A DNA stretch of 64,000 bases. It comes from Parvibaculaceae bacterium. Its GTDB lineage: Bacteria; Pseudomonadota; Alphaproteobacteria; Parvibaculales; Parvibaculaceae. This document shows, in pieces, positions 38,191-47,749 of the stretch. The first letter of the stretch is position 1, and each line of letters opens with the position of its first letter. The translations under genes were made by a program, and so were the position numbers. The stretch spans positions 558,001-622,000 of the forward strand of contig JAPWJY010000008.1 of assembly GCA_028283765.1 (NCBI GenBank), written 5' to 3'. The notes beneath the pieces are model-generated. The model was not told the origin of the DNA, searched no databases, and saw nothing but the letters and a program-made list of their open reading frames with translations.

Positions 38191-39111
38191 ATGGTTGAGC
38201 GCGCGGTCCTTATTGCAGGGCCGACGGCGAGCGGCAAGTCCGCGCTGGCGCTGGCGCTGGCCGAACGGCTGGGGGGCGAGATCGTCAATGCGGATTCGAT
38301 GCAACTCTACCGCGAGTTGCGCCTGCTGACGGCGAGGCCCGGTCCCGAAGACGAGGCGCGGATTCCCCACCATCTCTATGGCGTGCTGCCGGGAGACCGC
38401 CCCGCCTCGGCGGGCATCTGGACGCGGCTGGCGCTTGCCGCCATCGAGGACATTGCCGCGCGAGGGCGGGTGCCCATCGTGGCCGGCGGCACCGGACTCT
38501 ATTTCAGGGCCCTGACGGAAGGGCTCGCCCCCATTCCCGATATTCCGGCCGATGTGCGCGCGGACGTGCGCGCCGAGGTGGCGGCGACCGGCCCGGAGCG
38601 CGCCCACGCCCGGCTGGCGGACCTCGATCCCGAACTCGCCGCCGTATTGCGCCCGAGCGATCCGCAACGCATCGCCCGCGGCCTTGAGGTGGTGCGCGCG
38701 ACGGGCAGGCCGCTGAGCCTGTGGCAAAGGGAAGGGCAGGTTCCGGCGCTGGAAGGGAGCCTGATAAAGGTCGCGCTCGCGCCGGAACGCGAGGCGCTTT
38801 ATGCCCGGTGCGACGCCCGGTTCGACACGATGATGGCGGGGCGCGCGCTCGATGAGGTGCGCGTGCTCGTGGCACTCGGTCTGGACCCGTCCCTGCCCAT
38901 CATGAAGGCACTGGGGGTGCCGCCTCTGGCGGCTTTCCTCGCGGGACAGATGCCGCTGGAGGAGGCCGTTTTCCGGGCCAAGGCCGACACAAGAGCCTAT
39001 GCCAAAAGGCAGGCCACATGGATCAATAATCAGATGATTACGTGGAATCGCATAAACACGAAAGATTCGGAAAGTATTTTATCTGAAATCTTGTCGATTG
39101 TTGACGATTAG
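38191..39111 (+). CDS. miaA: tRNA dimethylallyltransferase
   Basis: 306 residues from the ATG at 38191, or 318 from a GTG at 38155 preceded by AAGGGA. The P-loop is in LIAGPTASGKSALALA and the tRNA/DMAPP region in EIVNADSMQLYRELRLLTAR and VAGGTGLYFRALTEGL. It adds a dimethylallyl group to A37 of UNN-decoding tRNAs, using the DMAPP that the MEP pathway (dxs here) supplies. It precedes ilvB, with an apparent promoter between them. Confidence 0.95.
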   Translation: MVERAVLIAGPTASGKSALALALAERLGGEIVNADSMQLYRELRLLTARPGPEDEARIPHHLYGVLPGDRPASAGIWTRLALAAIEDIAARGRVPIVAGGTGLYFRALTEGLAPIPDIPADVRADVRAEVAATGPERAHARLADLDPELAAVLRPSDPQRIARGLEVVRATGRPLSLWQREGQVPALEGSLIKVALAPEREALYARCDARFDTMMAGRALDEVRVLVALGLDPSLPIMKALGVPPLAAFLAGQMPLEEAVFRAKADTRAYAKRQATWINNQMITWNRINTKDSESILSEILSIVDD

Positions 39112-39114
39112 GGC

Positions 39115-39143
39115 TTGACCCCATCCATTCCGCTGGATAGGTT
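39115..39143 (+). promoter_or_regulatory. Predicted promoter upstream of ilvB
   Basis: TTGACC (39115-39120) and TAGGTT (39138-39143) are spaced by 17 bases. Transcription would begin near 39150, leaving a leader of about 108 bases before the ilvB ATG. Confidence 0.5.
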
Positions 39144-39212
39144 GCCCACCTTCGAGACTGGCCGAAGCCGGTTTCAGGGCTTGTTTACCCATCTGCCTCA
39201 ACATGAGCACGA

Positions 39213-39240
39213 TGCCCGGCCAGAACCGGGCATAAATTTT
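39213..39240 (+). terminator. Terminator-like hairpin in the ilvB leader (possible attenuator)
   Basis: TGCCCGG (39213-39219) pairs with CCGGGCA (39226-39232) around a six-base loop and is followed by TAAATTTTT. It lies 17 bases before the ilvB start, so termination here would block the operon. An upstream CTGGCC (39158-39163) can pair with GGCCAG (39218-39223) and open the hairpin, a possible antiterminator. No branched-chain-rich leader peptide is visible. Confidence 0.5.
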
Positions 39241-39257
39241 TGTACAGGACCGACACC

Positions 39258-41015
39258 ATGGCCGCTCAGGAAATGACAGGCGCGGAAATCGTCATCAAGG
39301 CGCTCGTCGATCAGGGCGTGGATACGATTTTCGGCTATCCGGGCGGTGCGGTCCTGCCGATCTATGATGCGCTGTTCCAGCAGCAGAAGATCCGCCACAT
39401 CCTTGTCCGCCACGAGCAGGCCGCCGTTCACGCCGCCGAAGGCTATGCGCGTTCGACCGGCAAGCCCGGCGTCGTCCTCGTCACCTCGGGACCGGGGGCG
39501 ACCAATGCGGTCACCGGGCTCACCGACGCGCTGATGGATTCGATCCCGCTCGTCTGCATCACCGGGCAGGTTCCGACCCATCTGATCGGCACCGACGCCT
39601 TCCAGGAAGCCGACACGGTCGGCATCACGCGCCCCTGCACCAAGCACAACTGGCTGGTCCGTTCGGCGGACGATCTGGGCCGGATCATGCACGAGGCCTT
39701 CTATGTCGCGACCAACGGCCGTCCCGGCCCGGTCGTCATCGACATCCCCAAGGACGTCCAGTTCCAGAAGGCCGACTATCTCGCCCCCCAGAACGTCGTC
39801 CACAAGACCTACCGGCCCCGCGTCAAGGGCGACATCGAGCAGATCCGCGCCGCGGTCGAACTGATCGCCAAGGCGAAAAAGCCGGTTTTCTACACCGGCG
39901 GCGGCGTCGTCAATTCGGGCCCCTCGGCGAGCCTGCTGCTGCGCGAGTTCGTCCGCCTGACCGGCTTTCCGATCACCTCCACCCTGATGGGGCTCGGCGC
40001 CTATCCGGCGTCCGACGGGCAATGGCTCGGCATGCTCGGGATGCACGGCACCTATGAGGCCAATCTGGCGATGCATGATGCCGATCTGATCATCTGCGTC
40101 GGCGCGCGCTTCGATGACCGGGTGACCGGCAATGTCGCGGCTTTCTCGCCCAACGCGAAGAAGATCCATATCGACATCGATCCCTCGTCCATCAACAAGA
40201 ACGTCAAGGTCGACATCGCGATCATCGGCGACTGCGCCCATGTGCTCGAAGACATGCTGCGCATCTACAAGGCCAAGGCGGCCCGGCCGGAAAAGACGGC
40301 GCTGGCCCGCTGGTGGGAGCAGATCGAGGCGTGGCGCGGCAAGCGCTCGCTCGCCTACAAGGCCAGCGACGACATCATCAAGCCGCAATATGCGATCGAG
40401 CGCCTGTGCGCCCTGACCCGGGGCCCCGACACCTACATCACCACCGAGGTCGGCCAGCACCAGATGTGGGCCGCCCAGCACTATCATTTCGATGAGCCGA
40501 ACCACTGGATGACCTCCGGTGGCCTCGGGACCATGGGCTATGGCTTTCCCGCCGCCATCGGCGCGCAGATCGCCCACCCGGACGCGCTGGTCATCGACAT
40601 CGCGGGCGAAGCCTCGATCCAGATGAACATTCAGGAGCTTTCGACCGCGATCCAGTTCATGCTGCCGGTCAAGATCTTCATCCTGAACAACAGCTATATG
40701 GGCATGGTCCGCCAGTGGCAGGAACTGCTGCACGGCGGGCGCTATTCCCACAGCTATTCCGACGCCCTGCCGGATTTCGTCAAGCTGGCCGAAGCCTATG
40801 GCGCGGTCGGCATCAGGGCCGAGAAGCCCGGCGAACTCGACGACAAGATCCGGGAAATGATCGCCGTGAAAAAGCCGGTCATCTTCGATTGCGTGGTCGA
40901 CCGGTTCGAGAACTGCTACCCGATGATCCCCTCGGGCGCGGGCCACCACGAGATGATCCTGGGCGACGATCCCGAGGCCGCCACCGTGACCGAAGAGGGC
41001 AAGATGCTGGTCTGA
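39258..41015 (+). CDS. ilvB: Acetolactate synthase large subunit
   Basis: 585 residues from the ATG at 39258. Catalytic Glu53 is in LVRHEQAAVHAAEGYAR. The TPP/Mg motif, usually GDG-x-N, reads AGEASIQMNIQEL, a variant I recall from other alphaproteobacterial enzymes. RFDDRVTGN and NNSYMGMVRQWQELL are further family landmarks. It condenses pyruvate with pyruvate or 2-oxobutyrate for valine, leucine and isoleucine. The regulatory subunit ilvN follows after 57 bases. Confidence 0.97.
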   Translation: MAAQEMTGAEIVIKALVDQGVDTIFGYPGGAVLPIYDALFQQQKIRHILVRHEQAAVHAAEGYARSTGKPGVVLVTSGPGATNAVTGLTDALMDSIPLVCITGQVPTHLIGTDAFQEADTVGITRPCTKHNWLVRSADDLGRIMHEAFYVATNGRPGPVVIDIPKDVQFQKADYLAPQNVVHKTYRPRVKGDIEQIRAAVELIAKAKKPVFYTGGGVVNSGPSASLLLREFVRLTGFPITSTLMGLGAYPASDGQWLGMLGMHGTYEANLAMHDADLIICVGARFDDRVTGNVAAFSPNAKKIHIDIDPSSINKNVKVDIAIIGDCAHVLEDMLRIYKAKAARPEKTALARWWEQIEAWRGKRSLAYKASDDIIKPQYAIERLCALTRGPDTYITTEVGQHQMWAAQHYHFDEPNHWMTSGGLGTMGYGFPAAIGAQIAHPDALVIDIAGEASIQMNIQELSTAIQFMLPVKIFILNNSYMGMVRQWQELLHGGRYSHSYSDALPDFVKLAEAYGAVGIRAEKPGELDDKIREMIAVKKPVIFDCVVDRFENCYPMIPSGAGHHEMILGDDPEAATVTEEGKMLV

Positions 41016-41072
41016 GGGCGCGTCCCTTTCCGGTTCATTTCCCCAGCCCGCATTTGAAGCAAGAGACCGACC

Positions 41073-41585
41073 ATGACCATCCAGGACAAAATCGAACGCC
41101 ACACGCTGGCCGTGCTCGTGGACAATGAGGCGGGTGTGCTGGCGCGCGTGATCGGTCTTTTCGCCGGGCGCGGCTACAATATCGAGAGCCTGACGGTGGC
41201 CGAGGTCGATCAGGCCGAGCACATGTCGCGGATCACGGTGGTGACGCGCGGCACGCCGATGGTGATCGAGCAGATCAGGGCCCAGCTTGAGCGCCTCGTG
41301 CCGGTCCACAAGGTGGTGGACCTGACGGCCGACCGGCCCTCGATCGAGCGCGAAATGGCGCTGGTCAAGGTCGCGGGCATCGGCGAAAAGCGGGTGGAGG
41401 CGCTGAGGCTTTCCGAGGCGTTCCGGGCCCGGGTGGTCGACACCACGCACGCCTCGTTCATTTTCGAGGTGACCGGCGCGCCGGAGAAAATCGATGCTTT
41501 CGTCGCCCTGATGAGGCCGCTCGGCCTTGTCGACGTCTCGCGGACGGGCGTTGTCGCCATTGCCCGCGGCGCGGAAGCGATGTAA
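41073..41585 (+). CDS. ilvN: Acetolactate synthase small (regulatory) subunit
   Basis: 170 residues. An N-terminal ACT domain begins HTLAVLVDNEAGVLARVIGL, with the valine-binding loop GRGYNIESLTVAEVD; a C-terminal ALS_ss domain follows (MALVKVAG ... DVSRTGVVAIARG). It activates IlvB and confers valine feedback inhibition. It is on the same strand as ilvB and ilvC in an apparent operon. Confidence 0.97.
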   Translation: MTIQDKIERHTLAVLVDNEAGVLARVIGLFAGRGYNIESLTVAEVDQAEHMSRITVVTRGTPMVIEQIRAQLERLVPVHKVVDLTADRPSIEREMALVKVAGIGEKRVEALRLSEAFRARVVDTTHASFIFEVTGAPEKIDAFVALMRPLGLVDVSRTGVVAIARGAEAM

Positions 41586-41676
41586 GGCCAAGGCCGGAAT
41601 TTTTAAGACGGTAAGAAGGCCGTCCCGCTCGCCGGAAGGGATGAGTGAGGGACGCCCCATGAAACTGGAAAGCTGA

Positions 41677-42708
<1,032 letters not shown>

Positions 42709-42738
42709 GCGTCTTCGCTGACCCTCTGAACTGACAGA

Positions 42739-42772
42739 GGCCCGCCCGCGAAGATCGCGGACGGGCCTTTTT
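42739..42772 (+). terminator. Rho-independent terminator after ilvC
   Basis: A GC-rich hairpin (GGCCCG-x-CCGCGA, loop AGA, TCGCGG-x-CGGGCC) is followed by five T. It lies 30 bases after the ilvC stop and closes the ilvBNC operon. Confidence 0.9.
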
Positions 42773-42820
42773 CATGCGACCCGTCCGTGCTTCTCCCCTT
42801 TGGAACATCGGACCAGACAC

Positions 42821-43507
42821 ATGCCACCGGCCATCGCCACGCGCGGCGCGACAATCGCCTTTCTCCATACCTCGGCCACCCACATCGAGACGTTCGACAT
42901 GCTGGGCGCTGAACTCGCCCCCGGTCTCACGCTTTCCCATGCCGTCAGGGAGGATCTTCTGTGCGCGGCCCTGAAGGCGGGAGGAGTGACGCCTGCCATC
43001 GCGCTCGATACACACGACGCGCTGCGGGCTCTGGCGGCGGGCGGGCCGCGCGCCGTGGTCTGCACCTGTTCCACGCTCGGTGCTGTGGCCGAGGAAGCTG
43101 CCGTGGCGAGCGCCGTGCCCATGCTGCGGATAGACCGGCCCATGGCGGACCTTGCGGTTACCTCAGGCCGGCGGATCGGCATCGTGGCCTCTGTTGCCTC
43201 GACGCTTGGCGCAACGAAGCGTCTGGTCGAGGAGTCAGGAAACCGCGCCGGGGTCTCGTGCGAGATCAGCTCTTTCCTGTTCGATGATGTCTGGCCTGCT
43301 TTCCAGGCGGGCCGCCTCCACGACTATTATCAGGCCATCGCGGAAAGGCTTGTGGAGGCGGCGCGCGAGGCCGACGTGCTCATCCTCGCGCAGGCCTCCA
43401 TGGCCCCTGCCGCTGATCTGGCGGGCAAGCTCGCCATTCCTGTGCTCTCAAGCCCGCGCACGGGTTTCGAGCGGGCGCTGGCGTTCGCAAAAGCCGGCGC
43501 CTCATGA
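42821..43507 (+). CDS. Aspartate/glutamate racemase-family protein
   Basis: 228 residues from the ATG at 42821. The first catalytic Cys is in VVCTCSTLGAVAEEA, and RIGIVASVASTLGATKRL follows the fold of Asp/Glu racemases and maleate isomerases. The second Cys expected near the C-terminus is not evident in LILAQASMAPAADLAG, where Ala/Ser replaces it, so racemase activity is doubtful. Its last bases overlap the 3' end of the orphan gene on the opposite strand. Confidence 0.78.
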   Translation: MPPAIATRGATIAFLHTSATHIETFDMLGAELAPGLTLSHAVREDLLCAALKAGGVTPAIALDTHDALRALAAGGPRAVVCTCSTLGAVAEEAAVASAVPMLRIDRPMADLAVTSGRRIGIVASVASTLGATKRLVEESGNRAGVSCEISSFLFDDVWPAFQAGRLHDYYQAIAERLVEAAREADVLILAQASMAPAADLAGKLAIPVLSSPRTGFERALAFAKAGAS

Positions 43508-45397
43508 CGGTCGGCGGTTCGGCATTATTGCGGGTTCGGGCTTTTCGAGGATCAGGGGAGCCATGGCTGCCATCAGTCTTTTGTGAATCTTGTTGTGTGC
43601 ACGGAATACGAAGAAGACGCGGCGGACGGGATAATGCTGGTCGATGGCTTCTCTAACTTTCAGCGTGGCAAGATAGTTCCCGATTTCCATATCGCCCGGC
43701 TGGTCCATTTTCATGTGGGGATTGAGGGCTTCCTCGCTGCGAAGATTTGCCGTGATCGACCTGATTTTGTTCTGCAATTTGTCGGCCTGCAACTTGTCGG
43801 CGTGACTGGCCCCACGATGGAAAATCTGTGTGAAGAACCTTGTGAAGCTGCGAAGACGGCGGATCATGGCGGAACCATATTCCGGCGGCGACCCCGGGAC
43901 GAAGGCTTGTCTGTTTTCTTGACGGGCGAAAAAATCGTCAACGATTTTTTCGGATTGATAAAGCCCGCCGGTTTCCACAGGTTCGCTGGAAGGAGAGCGC
44001 CGCTCTTTCGCGGCAACGGTCAGGTGACAGTCCACCCATGCCGCAAGGGCGTCGCTGTCGCTTTTAATGGTTTTGGTCAGCTTTTCGAGTTCATCGACGT
44101 CTGAAATGGGCGTGGAGGGTGCTGCCGCAGGATGGCGGGGCTGGAGCAGGAGAGAGGCGACCGATTTATCGGCGATATGGGCCGTGATGGCGTGGGCGAG
44201 ATCACGGGCTTCAGGATATTGTTCCAGCGCCTGACGCATCACGAGCAACTGCTCATGGCGACTGTGCGCTTTTTCCCAGATCACATGATAAGTCTCCTGC
44301 TCATTTGCAAGCCTCGTATTTGCAGCATCGAGGCGGATATTACGCATGGCAGAGGCGATCCCGGGGATTTTGCCTGACGGTTCCGCGGCGAGTTTTGGCG
44401 TCGATGTTTCCTTCGGTTCCGGGCCCGATTCAGCGATGTGTGCCCTGATCTTCCTGTTATCCGCAAACCTGACGTAATTCGTCAGAGGATCACCAGATTT
44501 CAGTTTCATGTTGGCGCGGAAGAGGCTTACCAGATTGCTGCCGTTCAGGATCGCTCTCCCGCCATACCCGGTATGACCTTTCAGCAGCAGATGCAGGACG
44601 TGAGCGAGATCCTCCCGGGTTTGCGGGCAGGTGAATGAAAGGCCATGTTCGTCATCGGGAGAAAAGCTGTCGGTCAGCAGCTGGCGGCTTCTCCGGCCCT
44701 GGAGACCGGAGTCCGCATTCTCGATTTTTCTCCTGATGCCGGGCCATAATTTGCCGATACGCTCAGGCCGCACTTGGGGTAGCTTGCCTGTGTCGCGGGT
44801 GGCGGGAGCATCCCTTTCCGTGCCGGTGAGATAGAGCCGCAATATTGCCTGCACATGAACGGTCACTTCCATGCGTTCCGTTTCGCTCAAGAGCGTGCCG
44901 GCAGCGGGGGGCGGGCAGGACGGCTTGCTGGTCCGATCCGGTCCGGTGGACGGGGACTGCCGGATTTCATCGTCCGGGGCTAACGCTTCGATGCTGGCGG
45001 GCGCATCCGTGGATGCCCCGGCGGCAGGCGGGCATGGGGAGCCCGGTACTGTCGGGATGGATGTGGAGGGCGTACGGGTGAGGGCTATTGCCGGTTGAGG
45101 GAAGGCGCCCGGCTTTTTCTTGTCTATGGCCGAAGTGAGCACCCGGGCCATTTTTTCCGCACCATGATCGTGGAGACGGCGGGCAACGCCATGCCGCATA
45201 CTGTGTACACTGCTACTGCGTGTGAGACCGCCTTCCTTCGTCACGGGGTCGGGCAGCGCATAGGGTTGGTCGCTGGAGGGCAAGCCCGGCATGAATCTGC
45301 CAGTATGGGGAGCCGGTTCGGGCGGCGTGTCGTTCCGGCCGGTAAGGGTGGAGGGGCACGGGCCCGGGACGGCGGCAAGGCTGGCGGGGCCAGGCAT
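43502..45397 (-). CDS. Orphan Pro/Ser-rich protein (secreted-effector-like)
   Basis: Unrecognised, 631 residues from the ATG at 45397; GAGGGAG lies seven bases upstream and within a longer GTG reading, so the shorter start is preferred. About 170 N-terminal residues are rich in Pro, Ser, Thr and Ala and lack a signal peptide. The rest is helical and basic, with two amphipathic regions (about 180-330 and 375-465) and a short tandem repeat, ADKLQADKLQ, near 532-541. Base composition is lower in GC than flanking genes. It resembles the orphan at 12703 in plan (disordered head, helical body) but shows no obvious alignable motif. Secreted-effector status is inference. Confidence 0.68.
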   Translation of the reverse strand: MPGPASLAAVPGPCPSTLTGRNDTPPEPAPHTGRFMPGLPSSDQPYALPDPVTKEGGLTRSSSVHSMRHGVARRLHDHGAEKMARVLTSAIDKKKPGAFPQPAIALTRTPSTSIPTVPGSPCPPAAGASTDAPASIEALAPDDEIRQSPSTGPDRTSKPSCPPPAAGTLLSETERMEVTVHVQAILRLYLTGTERDAPATRDTGKLPQVRPERIGKLWPGIRRKIENADSGLQGRRSRQLLTDSFSPDDEHGLSFTCPQTREDLAHVLHLLLKGHTGYGGRAILNGSNLVSLFRANMKLKSGDPLTNYVRFADNRKIRAHIAESGPEPKETSTPKLAAEPSGKIPGIASAMRNIRLDAANTRLANEQETYHVIWEKAHSRHEQLLVMRQALEQYPEARDLAHAITAHIADKSVASLLLQPRHPAAAPSTPISDVDELEKLTKTIKSDSDALAAWVDCHLTVAAKERRSPSSEPVETGGLYQSEKIVDDFFARQENRQAFVPGSPPEYGSAMIRRLRSFTRFFTQIFHRGASHADKLQADKLQNKIRSITANLRSEEALNPHMKMDQPGDMEIGNYLATLKVREAIDQHYPVRRVFFVFRAHNKIHKRLMAAMAPLILEKPEPAIMPNRRPS

Positions 45398-45510
45398 GAT
45401 GATCTCCCTCACTGGAAAACGGGTGGAATCTCTCGATCTCCTGATTTCCGATAGTGAGGGAGAGAGGGTTTACATCAGATGAACGCCGGGGCTGTGGGTG
45501 AGCACGGGGA

Positions 45511-46386
45511 TCATGGAAATTTCACCTCGGGCGGCATGGACGACAGGATCGCCTCCACATTGCCGCCGGTCTTGAGGCCGAAGGTGGTGCCCCGGTCGTA
45601 GAGCAGGTTGAACTCGACATAGCGGCCGCGCCGGATCAGCTGCTCCTCGCGCTCCGCCGCCGTCCATGGCTCGTTCATGTGGCGGCGCACCAGCTTCGGG
45701 TAGATGTCGAGGAAGGCGAGGCCGACATCCTGCGTGAAGGCGAAATCCTTCTCCCAGTCGCCGGTGTCGTGCTGGTCGTAGAAAATGCCCCCGGTGCCGC
45801 GCGGCTCGTTGCGGTGGGGGAGGAAGAAATATTCATCGCACCATTTCTTGAAGCGGGCGTAATAGGCCGGGTCGTGCTTGTCGCAGGCGGCGCGCATGGC
45901 GGCGTGGAAGTCGATGGTGTCGGGATGGTCGGCGCGGCGCTGCGCGTCGAGCACCGGCGTCAGATCGCCGCCGCCGCCGAACCAGCCCTTGCCGGTAACG
46001 ATATGGCGCGTGTTCATGTGCACGGCGGGTACGCGGGGGTTCTGCATATGGGAAATGAGCGAGATGCCCGAGGCCCAGAAGCGCGGATCCTGTTCCGAGC
46101 CCGGCATCTGCTTTCTGAATTCTTCCGAGAACTCGCCATGGACCGTGGAGATATGGACCCCGACCTTTTCGAACACCCGGCCCTTCATGATCGACATTTC
46201 GCCGCCGCCCTGATCGCTGGTTCCGTCGCCGCGCTTCCAGGGGGTGCGCACGAAACGTCCCGCGGGCCGGTCGGCATAAGTGCCGGAGAGTTCGTCCTCC
46301 AGGGCCTCGAAGCTGGCGCAGATGCGGTCACGCAGGGTTCTGAACCAGCTTTCCGCCCGGTTCTTGCGTTCGTCGACATTTTCCAT
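45511..46386 (-). CDS. hemF: Oxygen-dependent coproporphyrinogen III oxidase
   Basis: 291 residues from the ATG at 46386 ([20 protein letters not shown]) behind AAAAGAGG; an upstream Met would add an Arg-rich leader. HemF landmarks are [40 protein letters not shown] and [20 protein letters not shown]. It decarboxylates coproporphyrinogen III with O2 for haem, in keeping with the aerobic bc1 chain nearby. It is followed after 113 bases by the orphan gene on the same strand. Confidence 0.97.
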   Translation of the reverse strand: MENVDERKNRAESWFRTLRDRICASFEALEDELSGTYADRPAGRFVRTPWKRGDGTSDQGGGEMSIMKGRVFEKVGVHISTVHGEFSEEFRKQMPGSEQDPRFWASGISLISHMQNPRVPAVHMNTRHIVTGKGWFGGGGDLTPVLDAQRRADHPDTIDFHAAMRAACDKHDPAYYARFKKWCDEYFFLPHRNEPRGTGGIFYDQHDTGDWEKDFAFTQDVGLAFLDIYPKLVRRHMNEPWTAAEREEQLIRRGRYVEFNLLYDRGTTFGLKTGGNVEAILSSMPPEVKFP

Positions 46387-46444
46387 AGCTGGCCTCTTTT
46401 TTCCGTTTTGCGGCAAGGAGCTTCCCAAGGGAAGCGCGGCAAGC

Positions 46445-46915
46445 CTATGCGCACGGCGGGGACGCGGGGAACTGGCTGGTTTGCCGCAGGGCCTCACCGA
46501 GTATCATGGCGGCAGCTAACGCAACGTTGAGAGAGCGGGTTTCCGCGCGCATCGGCACGATAAGGCGGGCGTCCGCGACATTATGCACCGCCTCGGGCAC
46601 CCCGGCGCTTTCGCGTCCGAGGAGCAGAATATCGTCCCTGGCAAAGGAAAATTCCGTGTAGGGCAGGCCGCCCCTCGTCGTCGCGAGCACGAGGCGGCTC
46701 TGCGGCGGGCGGGCGGCCAGAAAAGCCTCCCACGATTCGTGGCGCGAAATATCCGCCTGGGCGAGATAATCCATGCCCGCCCGCTTCAATCCCCGGTCCG
46801 AAAACGGAAATCCGCAGGGCTCGATAATGGAGACGGAGACCCCCATGCAGGCACCGAGCCGGAGAATGGTGCCGGTGTTCTGGGGAATGTCGGGCTGGTA
46901 GAGCGCGATATGCAT
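46445..46915 (-). CDS. trmL: tRNA (cytidine(34)-2'-O)-methyltransferase
   Basis: 156 residues of a SPOUT (trefoil-knot) methyltransferase: [20 protein letters not shown] at the N-terminus, [14 protein letters not shown] as the SAM loop, and [20 protein letters not shown] closing the knot. TrmL methylates the wobble nucleotide of tRNA-Leu isoacceptors. It is upstream of hemF on the same strand and divergent from petA. Confidence 0.94.
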   Translation of the reverse strand: MHIALYQPDIPQNTGTILRLGACMGVSVSIIEPCGFPFSDRGLKRAGMDYLAQADISRHESWEAFLAARPPQSRLVLATTRGGLPYTEFSFARDDILLLGRESAGVPEAVHNVADARLIVPMRAETRSLNVALAAAMILGEALRQTSQFPASPPCA

Positions 46916-47184
46916 GAAAAACCGTGGGTTTGCCGGGGAAGGGAGGCTCGTTGCCGGGTCTTGTCGCAGGGTGCGTCATGCGACCATGCGTCATCCTGCC
47001 ACAGCTTACGCAGGACTGGACATGGCTTCGCTTGAATGCCACAAACGGACATCGCGGGGTGCAGCCTGAGGGCATAAAAGGGCGCGCAATCCGCTTATGG
47101 GCTTTATCACACTACCTGAAAGGGGACCGGCCGCAGGGCTGGCGCCGGGTGGTGCTGGTGAATTTGTACGAGGAGACTTCAACC
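46916..47184. other. Divergent region between trmL and petA
   Basis: 269 bases expected to contain the petABC promoter and the trmL promoter. An in-frame upstream extension of petA exists here but lacks the family N-terminus and is not used. No RNA gene or strong hairpin is seen. Confidence 0.45.
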
Positions 47185-47736
47185 GTGGCAGATTTGCATG
47201 CGCAAGGGCACGCGGAAGAGCCGACACGCCGCGACTTTCTGTATGTGGCGACCGGCGCGTTTGCCGTCGTCGGCGCCGCGGCCATCGCCTGGCCGCTGAT
47301 CGATCAGATGAATCCGGATGCGTCGGTGCTGGCCCTGGCCTCCAGCGAGTTCGATATTTCGAGTATCCCGGTCGGTCAGGAGATTACGGTGAAATGGCGC
47401 GGCAAGCCCGTCTTCATCCGTCACCGCACCGAAAAGGAAATCGCCGAGGCCGAGCAGGTCAACGTCGCATCGCTGCGCGATCCGCAGACGGATGATGAAC
47501 GCCTGCGCAAGGGGCCGGATGGCAAGCTTGAGAAGGAATGGCTCATCGTCGTCGGTGTCTGCACCCATCTGGGCTGTATCCCGCTGGCCTATCAGGGTGC
47601 CTATGACGGCTATTTCTGCCCCTGCCACGGGTCGGTCTACGATACGTCGGGCCGCATCCGCCAGGGGCCGGCGCCGCTCAATCTGGAAGTACCGGATTAC
47701 GCCTTCCTCACCTCCACCAAAGTAAAAATCGGCTGA
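47185..47736 (+). CDS. petA: Ubiquinol-cytochrome c reductase, Rieske iron-sulfur subunit
   Basis: 183 residues from a GTG at 47185 preceded by AGGAGA. A twin-arginine motif ([11 protein letters not shown]) leads into a membrane anchor. The Rieske cluster ligands are in VCTHLGC and CPCHGS. It carries electrons from ubiquinol to cytochrome c1 in the bc1 complex. The upstream in-frame extension to 46924 is not family-like. Confidence 0.96.
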   Translation: MADLHAQGHAEEPTRRDFLYVATGAFAVVGAAAIAWPLIDQMNPDASVLALASSEFDISSIPVGQEITVKWRGKPVFIRHRTEKEIAEAEQVNVASLRDPQTDDERLRKGPDGKLEKEWLIVVGVCTHLGCIPLAYQGAYDGYFCPCHGSVYDTSGRIRQGPAPLNLEVPDYAFLTSTKVKIG

Positions 47737-47749
47737 GAGAGCGAAACGC

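Noticed and set aside
39203-39235. Ten-codon mini-ORF (MSTMPGQNRA) in the ilvB leader as an attenuation leader peptide
   Set aside because: It has no Ile, Leu or Val codon and no ribosome site, so it is not a convincing regulatory peptide.
40600-40640. GEA in place of GDG in IlvB as a defect
   Set aside because: The rest of the TPP domain is intact, and I recall this variant in other alphaproteobacterial acetolactate synthases, so it is treated as a lineage feature.
43773-43806. Short tandem repeat inside the second orphan gene as a CRISPR or VNTR array
   Set aside because: It is only two copies of a 15-base unit encoding ADKLQ; it explains a local protein repeat and nothing more.
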